Assembly: GCA_003176045.1 (NCBI GenBank)
Contig: PSRM01000094.1
Span: 1-63,084, forward strand
Length of the DNA: 63,084 nucleotides
Direction of reading: 5' to 3'
DNA from: Verrucomicrobiota bacterium
Lineage (GTDB): Bacteria > Verrucomicrobiota > Verrucomicrobiia > Limisphaerales > UBA8199
Every line of letters starts with the position of its first letter. The stretch's first letter is position 1. Below are positions 38,215-46,700 of the stretch, one piece after another. The position numbers and the translations under genes were made by a program. Below the pieces are notes generated by a model, which saw only the letters and a program-made list of their open reading frames with translations, was not told the origin of the DNA and did not search any database.

Positions 38215-39414
38215 ATGAAACAGGCTAGGAATAGAATGAAATCGAATTTGAGAAAGATACGAGGGCACCGGATCAAGACGCCGAAGCTCACGAGCGGGCA
38301 GCGTCGCGGCTGGGTGCGACGGCAGTTGAAGCGGGCTGAAGGGCGGCTGGAAACGCAGCGGGCCAGGAAGCCCGGAACGCGCGGTCGTGGCCGGCCTCCG
38401 GGAAAACGGATTCCGGAGCTGGAAGCCGAGCTGGTGAATATGCCGGCTGTGGTGGAGGCGCCTGTGCTGCCGACGATCGTCGAGGAGCAAAGGGCGCCGG
38501 AGCCGCAGCATGTTCAGACGGCGCATACTGAGGCGCCGAGCGGGCCGTTGCAGCTTTATCTGCGGGAGATCGGCGAGGTGAAATTGCTCACGCCGCAGGA
38601 GGAGATCAAGCTTGCGGCGCGCATCAAGCGCGGAGACAAGGCGGCTCGCGAACTGATGATCAAGGCGAACTTGCGCCTGGTGGTGAAGATCGCCCGCGAT
38701 TACGATGGGCTGGGGCTGCCGTTACTGGACCTCATCAACGAGGGAAACATCGGTTTGATGAAAGGGGTCGAGCGATTTGATCCTGCGAAGGGAGCGAAGC
38801 TTTCGACTTACGCATCCTGGTGGATCAAGCAGGCGATCAAACGGGCGCTGGCGAATCAGTCCAAGACCATCCGGCTGCCAATCCATGTGGTGGACAAGGT
38901 GGCGCACATCCGGCGGGCCGAGATGCGGCTGCGCGAGGCGCTGGACCGCGAACCTACGGATGAGGAAGTGGCCGAGGAAGTGGGACTGAAGGCGCATCGG
39001 GTGCGGGAGTATCGCGATGCAGCGCGCGCGCCGGTGTCGCTGGAAGCGCCGCTGGGCGATGAGGATGATTCGGATCGAGTGGCTGAGGTGGTGGCGGACG
39101 CTCATGCGGCCGCGCCGTTCGATCACTTGATCGCGACGAGCGAGACTGAACTGGTGAAAGAGGTCTTCAGCACGTTGCCATCGCGCGAGCGGGCGATTCT
39201 GCGGATGCGGTTCGGGCTGGAGGATGAGGAGCCGCGAACGCTGGAAGAGATCGGCCAGCATTTCGGGCTGACGCGCGAGCGGATCCGGCAAATCCAGAAC
39301 GAAGCGCTCAAGAAGCTGCGGACGAAGGTGGAGAAGCGCGACCGCGCGCCGGCGCCGGGGCCGCTGGCGGCCGGGGCGCTGGCGGCGGGGGCGATTAAGA
39401 CGTTGGCGGAGTAG
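38215..39414 (+). CDS. Sigma-70 family RNA polymerase sigma factor (RpoD/group 2-like)
   Basis: 399 aa. A basic, Arg/Lys-rich N-terminal ~100 residues are followed by region 1.2 (PLQLYLREIGEVKLLTPQEE), 2.1-2.4 (LRLVVKIARDYDGLGLPLLD, LINEGNIGLMKGVERFDPAK, STYASWWIKQAIKRALANQS), region 3 (HVVDKVAHIRRAEMRLREAL) and region 4 (LPSRERAILRMRFGLEDEEP and LTRERIRQIQNEALKKLR). No long non-conserved region and no full region 1.1, so it is more likely an alternative group 2 factor than the housekeeping one. The Gly/Ala-rich C-terminus is an extension. It stands alone with word-rich DNA on both sides. Confidence 0.85.
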   Translation: MKQARNRMKSNLRKIRGHRIKTPKLTSGQRRGWVRRQLKRAEGRLETQRARKPGTRGRGRPPGKRIPELEAELVNMPAVVEAPVLPTIVEEQRAPEPQHVQTAHTEAPSGPLQLYLREIGEVKLLTPQEEIKLAARIKRGDKAARELMIKANLRLVVKIARDYDGLGLPLLDLINEGNIGLMKGVERFDPAKGAKLSTYASWWIKQAIKRALANQSKTIRLPIHVVDKVAHIRRAEMRLREALDREPTDEEVAEEVGLKAHRVREYRDAARAPVSLEAPLGDEDDSDRVAEVVADAHAAAPFDHLIATSETELVKEVFSTLPSRERAILRMRFGLEDEEPRTLEEIGQHFGLTRERIRQIQNEALKKLRTKVEKRDRAPAPGPLAAGALAAGAIKTLAE

Positions 39415-39615
39415 GGGCGGTGGGAGCGGGCTGAGCGTGTCGAGCGTGGAGAGCGTGGGGAGCGGGCGGCGAGAGTGAGTGGTGAAGGGTGAATAGTGGG
39501 TGGGGCGGGAGAGTTAAAACGTTAAAACGGCTCGGCAAATGCGTGGCGGTTTTACAACGAGGTTTCGCAAGGCCATCGGGAAGGCGTTCTGTCGTGCAAA
39601 CTAGGATCAGTGATT

Positions 39616-41214
39616 TCAGTAGTCATGCCGAGCAATTTGCTCGCGCATCTTCTGAATCTGCTGGTCCAGTTCTTTGTGAGTTCCCTGCATTTTGAACGAG
39701 AGGCGAGGAAAATTCTTTGAGATTACTTCTGCAGCCACGTCACAAACGCGCACAGGCAACCTAGGTTCATCTTTGTTTGGGACAACGGGGTAAGTCCAGA
39801 CGTCTTCGTCGGCAGGTCGGGTATCCGGGAGTAAAGGACTCAATAAATCCACCGATAAATCACCACAGACCTCCTCCAGGACCTCGCACATCCTAAGCCG
39901 CCGCTGGAGGTTAGCGTTCCGCATATAATGTTCGAAGGTGGGCCTGGCCCCCTTTCCAAACTGCCAGCCTGAAGCCAGCAAGAGTTCACGTCCCTCTAAG
40001 GAACCCCAATCTGTCTCTGTCAGCTGCGAAATAAAGTCCTCGACGCGGTTTCGGACTTTCTGCTCATTCGACGCTTCCGTCGCCATAATAGCGGCGCGCA
40101 GGATCTCGGGATCGGCCGTTGTTAGCAGCACCCGCTGTAATTCCGCTCGGATGGCTGGCTCTTTCGACCATGCAATGGCATCGATAAACTCAGTCGTGCC
40201 CAAACCGTTGGTGACATTTCGCTCTATGCTATTTGTGCCTATGTCGAGGTGGCGAAGGCGTTGCACGATCAGATTGGTAGTTTGCTGGGGATAGTAATAC
40301 AACAAACGTGTCGCAGCCCGTGTTTGTAGCCGGCTTGCCAGCACCAGGCCCGGAGAGTTGGTAATAGAGAGGCCTCTAGTCGCGAAGTCCAACAATAAGG
40401 AGTCTAACAGGTGTTGTGCCGGGTTTGGACTAGACCAAATCGAGCGAACGCGTTGGACTAAGTTCGTGTCGTGGGTCGGGCTATTTATGTACTTACAATT
40501 GGTCATCTGATACCTAACCGCCTCGTAATGTCGTCCCACGATTTGGCCGATGATTTCAAAACAGACGTCGCCAACTTTGACCCTGTAGGAAGAAAGGTTC
40601 TTTTTATGGTCAAGCCTTTGGAACGCTTCGAAGGGATTCTTTGGTTGGCCGTCCAAAACCTTTGCCTCGACTACGTTTGCTGGATTCCATTGCATCTCAT
40701 CGGAAAACCACATTCCGCCAATCATATCGTGATGCTCCGCGACGAACTTTGTCGGCGTCTGGTCGTCCAAGGCATCTAGCAGATACGGCAGGGCGTTCGG
40801 TCCAAGCTTCACCAATTCGACCACCGGCGCGGACTGCTTCATCTCTCGGTATTTAAGCATCATGCGATAATCCCTGCTTGTGGTCAGGGTTGGGGCAAAA
40901 GAGAACTCCGAGAAGCTCCAGCCTTCGTTTGTCTCGATGTTGCTGAGATTTCGAACCAGTCCTTTTATCCGAGTCGCTTCCGCATTCTCCATTGGGTCCT
41001 GTTTTTCGAGTTTGATGGATTCTACCGGGCGTAATTGCACCAGTGGCGTCGCAAATGCGTCGCCCGGGTCATTGGTGGAGGCGACCGCCTTGGAAGAGAG
41101 AAAGGACACGGTGGCGAGCGCCGCGATAAGTCCGGATACGCGGTTCCAACAATACGGAGCCCCCAAATTGCCATTCATCTCTCTCATGAAAGCATTAATC
41201 GCCGCCACATCCAA
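39616..41214 (-). CDS. Exported HEAT-like hypothetical protein
   Basis: 532 aa. A hydrophobic stretch GLIAALATVSFLSSKAVAS near residues 28-46 could be a signal peptide, with ATG 41178 (MNGNLGAPYCW) as an alternative start. The body is helical with LVKLGPNALPYLLDALDDQT and EPAIRAELQRVLLTTADPEI, reminiscent of HEAT/PBS repeats. No catalytic motif is found. It is free of repeat words and AT-richer than the neighbours. Function unknown. Confidence 0.6.
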   Translation of the reverse strand: MDVAAINAFMREMNGNLGAPYCWNRVSGLIAALATVSFLSSKAVASTNDPGDAFATPLVQLRPVESIKLEKQDPMENAEATRIKGLVRNLSNIETNEGWSFSEFSFAPTLTTSRDYRMMLKYREMKQSAPVVELVKLGPNALPYLLDALDDQTPTKFVAEHHDMIGGMWFSDEMQWNPANVVEAKVLDGQPKNPFEAFQRLDHKKNLSSYRVKVGDVCFEIIGQIVGRHYEAVRYQMTNCKYINSPTHDTNLVQRVRSIWSSPNPAQHLLDSLLLDFATRGLSITNSPGLVLASRLQTRAATRLLYYYPQQTTNLIVQRLRHLDIGTNSIERNVTNGLGTTEFIDAIAWSKEPAIRAELQRVLLTTADPEILRAAIMATEASNEQKVRNRVEDFISQLTETDWGSLEGRELLLASGWQFGKGARPTFEHYMRNANLQRRLRMCEVLEEVCGDLSVDLLSPLLPDTRPADEDVWTYPVVPNKDEPRLPVRVCDVAAEVISKNFPRLSFKMQGTHKELDQQIQKMREQIARHDY

Positions 41215-41557
41215 TGAAGAAGGCGTACAGAGGCAAACGCTGCGCGGGTGCCTTGAATGTACCGTTAGCCTATAATTACCATCTTGCGGCAGGATGAATC
41301 GCGCTTTCAGCGCTCGGATTAAAGTTTGGGCGCGTCAACCCAGGGCGGCGCTTCGCTTGCCCTGGGCTGGTATAAGTGACGCCTTCAGCGTCAAAACAGG
41401 ACAATGAGGAGGTAAGGGTGCAATGGGTATGCGGGCGTTCTGCTGGAAATGCACGGCAGAATCGAGGACAAGGACGAGGACGAGGGCGAGGAGGAAGGCG
41501 GCGGCTCGAAAATACGCTTGCATTTCCAAATTGGGTGCCGCCGTAATATATTGGGCT
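41215..41557. repeat. Gap with REP-like element (GAATCGCGCTTTCAGCGCTC family), third copy
   Basis: 41291-41405 repeats the hairpins of 12338-12450 (CGCTTTCAGCG, CCCAGGGCGGC...GCCCTGGG, GACGCCTTCAGCGTC). It is followed by GAGGACAAGGACGAGGACGA words. The remainder is the divergent promoter space of the flanking genes. Confidence 0.65.
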
Positions 41558-43312
41558 ATGCCTGATGATACCGACACAATTATATTTACGAGGCCAAAGG
41601 CGGCGTCGGTCGAGGAAATCGAGAAGGAATGGCGCGATCTGACGCTGCGGGTGGCGCAGTTGGAAGCGGGGCGGGAGGCGATGGAACAGGAAAACAAGAT
41701 CTTGCGCCAGCTTCTGGAGAGGGTGATGGAGCATCGGCAGAAATCCCATAGTGAACTGGTGCTGCTGCTGGCGGGGTTGGTGAGCAAACTGCCGATCAAT
41801 GATGTGGGCGTGGTGGTGTCGAGGCTGGTGGAGCACAATAATAATGTGTGCCAGGTGCTGGGCGCGCTGGGGAAAGGAAAGACCGAAGCGCCGATGGCGC
41901 AACCGGCAGTGCTCAAGAGCCTGGAGCAGGCGAAGCGCGATCTGATCGCAGGGGCCAAGCCGTTGGTGGAGGAGTTGATTCAATTGGACGTGCCGCTCGA
42001 ACACGAGATGCTGCGATCTTTGGAGAGCAATCCGGACGTGTTTTTTTCGCCTGGGGTGGTTCGGGCCAGCCGGTGCTTTCTGAAGGGGCAACTGCCCAAG
42101 GAGCGGATTGTGCGGCAATTCGGGCAGGAGGCATTGCTCTTTTTCAATGACCTGACCACCGATCCGAAGCTGAACCCACGTCCGAAGCAGGAAGAGATCG
42201 TGCTTGGGTTCAAGAATGAGTTTGAATCGCTGGCTCAGCAAGCCAGTTCGGCTGGGCCCGAGAAGCAGCAGGCGTTGATGCGCTTGTATCAGCAGGTGCA
42301 GCGCAGCAAGGCGGCCACTGAGGAGGCGCGCGCGCAAAAGACGGCGTTCCACAGGCTGACGTTTCTGCTGGAGGTGCTGCACTATTACCAGAATCAAAGC
42401 ACGGAAGCGCCCGACGTGATCTTTGCGCAGCGGCTGCCGGGACTGATCGAACAGCTTGTTGTGCCTGGGCCGCAGGACAAGCTGGATGAAAAGATGATCG
42501 TGCTGGCCGAAAACCTGCTTGGGTTCATCACTAGCGCCGAACACCGGCAAATGGTGATCAATAACATCGGGAAGGGAGGCGACACGGCCAAGACGCTCAA
42601 GTACGTTTTGCGGCTGCGAGCGGAACAGAGCGCCGGGCCGGAGATGGACCAAATCATCGCGGATTTTCTGCGACATTTCATTCCGCCACAAATCGCGCCG
42701 CAAGCTTCATGGCTGGTGCCGGTGTTGCGGCTGGTTCCTTCGGAGGCGCGGCTCGAAATACTGAAGGCCATTCTGCACTACGACCGTATCCCGAAAGAAA
42801 CGGCGGATTCCCTGGCGAAAGCGACTGCGAAGGAGCTTGGCGTGGCGCTGCCGGAACCGTCCAAAGTGTCGGAGGCGGAAATTGCGCAACTGGACCGGCA
42901 GCGGGCGTGGGGAGCGGTGAAGGGCCTTATTAGCGCGCGAAACGACGCGAGCATCATCGCGGCTGCGATCCGGGACCGGTTAAACGCGAAGTACGATGCA
43001 GATGAACTGCGGCAGAGTTGGCTGACTTTGACGGAGTCCGATGCGCTGCAACTGATCAAGATCTTCTGCCAGATCCCCTACATGGCCAACGGGAAAACAG
43101 ATCCGATAGCGCGGACGGTGATCGAGACGTATGTGACGCGGCTGTTGCACGAGAAATACGCGGGGACTTACAAGAAGGTGGTCAACAGTTTGCGCAATAT
43201 GTTCGCGGTGAGGCCGGACAATCCGACTCTGTTGAATTTTCTGGCACTGATCCGGTGGGTGAGTCCCGAGGCGGCGGCGAAGGTGAGCGCGGATGTGGGG
43301 ATGGCGGGGTAG
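41558..43312 (+). CDS. Large helical hypothetical protein
   Basis: 584 aa from MPDDTDTIIFTRPKAASVEE; the longer start at 41423 reads through GAGGACGAGG words and is not used. The N-terminus has a coiled coil (VEEIEKEWRDLTLRVAQLEA GREAMEQENKILRQ). The rest is helical with segments FLKGQLPKERIVRQFGQEAL, HRLTFLLEVLHYYQNQSTEA and NLLGFITSAEHRQMVINN. There is no membrane segment or known motif. It may be a Verrucomicrobia-specific cytosolic protein. Confidence 0.6.
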   Translation: MPDDTDTIIFTRPKAASVEEIEKEWRDLTLRVAQLEAGREAMEQENKILRQLLERVMEHRQKSHSELVLLLAGLVSKLPINDVGVVVSRLVEHNNNVCQVLGALGKGKTEAPMAQPAVLKSLEQAKRDLIAGAKPLVEELIQLDVPLEHEMLRSLESNPDVFFSPGVVRASRCFLKGQLPKERIVRQFGQEALLFFNDLTTDPKLNPRPKQEEIVLGFKNEFESLAQQASSAGPEKQQALMRLYQQVQRSKAATEEARAQKTAFHRLTFLLEVLHYYQNQSTEAPDVIFAQRLPGLIEQLVVPGPQDKLDEKMIVLAENLLGFITSAEHRQMVINNIGKGGDTAKTLKYVLRLRAEQSAGPEMDQIIADFLRHFIPPQIAPQASWLVPVLRLVPSEARLEILKAILHYDRIPKETADSLAKATAKELGVALPEPSKVSEAEIAQLDRQRAWGAVKGLISARNDASIIAAAIRDRLNAKYDADELRQSWLTLTESDALQLIKIFCQIPYMANGKTDPIARTVIETYVTRLLHEKYAGTYKKVVNSLRNMFAVRPDNPTLLNFLALIRWVSPEAAAKVSADVGMAG

Positions 43313-43459
43313 AGCGTAAAACGTGAAACGTGAAACGTGAAACGTGAATTGGGCGCGTCGCGGCCGAGGATAGAAGATAGAAAATAGAAAATAGAAAAAA
43401 TCGAGGACGAGGACGATTAAGCGTGCGCAGTCCTTGCGAAAAATAAAGACGAGTTTAGG

Positions 43460-43702
43460 CTAGCGCCATGCTCCTTGGCTTCGCAGGCGCGCCCGGAGTT
43501 GATCGAGGGTCAGAAACTTTGCTTCGCCTCGTTCAGCTCTACGCTTGCGCTGAGCCAAAACATCCCCGTGCCATGCTGGTGAAGCGACCTCGTGCGAATC
43601 CCGGCTGAGTGCGTCCCACAGTTGCTCCATTGTGCGAAGCTTCTCCGCTACGGACATGCCTTCGATCTCAGATGACTCGATCACGGAGTTATCTTCGTTC
43701 AT
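43460..43702 (-). CDS. Addiction-module antitoxin-like (TIGR02574 / Unstab_antitox type)
   Basis: 80 aa from MNEDNSVIESSEIEGMSVAE. The pattern SVAEKLRTMEQLWDALSRDS, PAWHGDVLAQRKRRAERGEA, KFLTLDQLRARL is that of the putative addiction module component family, whose members neutralise RelE/ParE toxins. No toxin ORF follows on the same strand within the next 150 bp, so it appears orphaned. It overlaps nothing and faces away from the glycoside hydrolase gene. Confidence 0.7.
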   Translation of the reverse strand: MNEDNSVIESSEIEGMSVAEKLRTMEQLWDALSRDSHEVASPAWHGDVLAQRKRRAERGEAKFLTLDQLRARLRSQGAWR

Positions 43703-43765
43703 TTTCCACTTCCGGCAAGGCGGAAGTTCTGGTTTGAGAGTTGCGGGCTGTATATCAATAGCTCC

Positions 43766-46700
43766 ATGAAAAACTGCGGTTCCTCCATTCATGGCCTCCA
43801 GTTGTGTAGAATTTCGCGTGCGATTCTTTGGCTATGGGCCGGACTAACTGCCAGCGGTTGGGCGCGGGAGCTTACGGTACGGACGGAGGCGAATGTGGCG
43901 GTCGAACTGACGTTTCATGCGAGGGGCGCTTATGCCGATCCTTTCAACGAGGTGGCGCTGGATGCAACTTTTATTGATCCAAAGGGCAGGGAGTTGCGCG
44001 TGCCGGGCTTTTGGGCGGGGGGCGAGGTGTGGAAGGTGCGGTATGCCTCGCCATTGACGGGGAGGCACAAGTTTCGGGTGGAGTGGTCGCAATTGCAATC
44101 GGCAGGAGCGATTTCGCATGCCACTCGTTCCGATTTTGGTGCCCATGGGCACCAAAATGCCGAACCTCCCCTGTCCGGGACTGTTGAGATCAGGCCGTAC
44201 ACTGGTGCTAATCCACTCTTTTTGCACGGACCGGTGCAGGTTTCAGCGAATCGCCGGTATCTGGAGCACGCAGACCATACGCCGTTTTTTTGGCTTGGAG
44301 ACACGTGGTGGATGGGGCTTTGTCATCGGTTGCATTGGCCGGACGAGTTCCAGCAGCTCGCAGCCGACCGGAAAGAAAAGGGGTTCAATGTGATTCAGAT
44401 TGTGGCGGGGCTTTATCCGGACATGTTTCCATTTGATCCGCGCGGCGCGAATGAGGCGGGGTTTCCGTGGGAAACAAATTACACGCGCATGCGGCCCGAG
44501 TATTTCGATGCGGCGGACAAGCGGCTGGGTTACCTGGTAGAGCAAGGATTCACGCCGTGCATCGTGGGAGCCTGGGGCTACTTCATGCCGTGGATGGGTG
44601 TCGAGAAAATGAAAGCGCACTGGCGTTACCTGATTGCCCGGTACGGAGCATGGCCGGTGGTGTGGTGCGCGGCGGGCGAGGGGAATTTGCCGTGGTACCT
44701 GGCCAAAGGTTTCCCGTACGATGACCGGAAGCAAGTGGGCGATTGGACTGAGGTTATGCGCTACATGCGCGAAACGGATCCTTTTCATCGGCCTCTGACA
44801 ATTCATCCGACGGGAATTGGTCCGCTCACGGCGCGTCATAGCACGGACGATCCAGGGCTGCTTGATTTCGATATGCTGCAAACGCCGCACGGGCAGCGGG
44901 AGGCGGTGCCAATAACGGTGCAGACAGTGCGGGCGTCCTACGCGGCGGAGGCGCGAATGCCTGTAATTGACGGGGAGGCGAGTTACGAGAGGCTGAATGA
45001 TAGTCTGCCGACTGAGTGGACGCGCCGGATGTTTTGGTTGTGCCTGATGAATGGGGCGGCGGGGCACACTTACGGCGCGAATGGGATTTGGCAGTGCAAT
45101 CGGCCCGAGCAGCCGCACGGTAAATCGCCACATGGCGGGAGCTACGGCAAGATTCCGTGGAACGAGGCCATGCGGCTGCCTGGTTCTGAGGAAGTAGGCT
45201 TCGGAAAAAAGCTGTTCGAGCAGTTTGCGTGGCAACAGTTTCGGCCACATCCGGAGTGGGCTTCGTTCGCGGGGGCCGCGCCGCTGAGCTTCGAAGGATG
45301 TCATTGGATTTGGTTTCCAGAGGGCAATCCTGCGCGCGATGCGCCGGTAGCAAAACGATTTTGCCGCCGAACGTTTGTCGTGGCGGCAGACGCGAAAATC
45401 AAGGATGCGCGGCTGCGGATCTCCGTGGATGATTGGTTTTCAGCGAAGCTCAACGGGCAATCTGTCGGGACAGGGGAGAACTGGAGCTTGGGGCGGCAAT
45501 TTAATGACTTAGCGCGCTTTCTGCGACCTGGCACTAATGTGCTGGCGATTGTGGCGGAGAATAAGGCGGCGGCGGTGAAGGAGAATCCGGCGGGATTGAT
45601 TGCGTGTTTGGAAATCGAAGTCCAAAGTCGAAAGTCCAAAGTCCAAAGTCTAAAGTCCGAAGTCCACAGTCCACAGTCCACAGTCCACGGTTCACAGTCC
45701 ACCGACCAAAGCCCAACATCCAACGTTCAACGTTCAACGTTCAACGTCCAAACTGCTGAGACCGCGGGTGGGGCGGCGACAGGTTTGGCTGAACGGAGTG
45801 TGATGCTAATTGTGTCGGATGAGGAGTGGCGGTGGTCGAAGAACGACGGAGCGGGCTGGGAATTGCCTGGGTTCGATGATGAGAGTTGGGCGAGTGGGAT
45901 GGTGATCGGCAATTATGGAATGGGGCCGTGGGGAAGAATTGGCGGGGAGACGAGAGGCGATTTTAATGGGCCGCAGGCGGCCGGAATTCCGGGCGTGGTC
46001 CGGATGATCTATGTACCTGAGAACGAGAGCGTGCGGGCGCGTCTGCTAGAGCCGGGTGGGAAGTATGAGGCCTGGTATTTCGATCCGGTTAGCGGGGCGA
46101 CGAACCGAATCGGGAAGATCGAGGCGACTTCGCATGGTATGTGGGCATGTCCGGCGCCGGTCGGAAATGACCATGACTGGGTGGTCGTCTTAGAAAGTCC
46201 GAAATCCGAAATCCGAAATCCGAAATCCGAACTAGAAAGTCCAAAGTCCAAGGTCGAAAGTCCAAAGTCCGAAGTTCGAAGTCCAAAGTCCGGAGTAGAA
46301 AGTCCACAGTCCACGGTCCACCGTCCACAGTCCACAGAGGAAGCACCCAAGGGCACTGATCACGGCGTTGTATTGTCCAATGGTTGCGCGGCTTGGCATC
46401 TCGACTGGAGTGAGGGGAGGCTGCGGACTACGTGGTTTGAGAATTATTTGTCGGGGCGTAGATTCGCGGTTTCGGAAGATCAGGAGGTGGCGCTGAGTTT
46501 TTCGGCGGCGGCCGATAGAGTTGCTCAACCGGTGCAGCGGGTAGAGGATTTTGAGGTGCTGGAGGCGCGATCGGTTGTGGGGCCGGCTGAAGCTGCCACA
46601 AACGCTAAGGCCGGGGACAAGGCTGTCCCCGCCCCTGGGGAAGTGGTGTTTGAATTGCAGAGTCGGTCGTTGGCGGTGGAAGTGCGGCTTCATTTTCAAC

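Noticed and set aside
37497..38291. 264-codon - strand ORF upstream of the sigma factor
   Set aside because: Read from words and palindromes, with no stable domain.
41276..42703. 475-codon - strand ORF
   Set aside because: A shadow of the helical hypothetical gene (Leu/Arg/His-rich), and it ends within a REP-like element.
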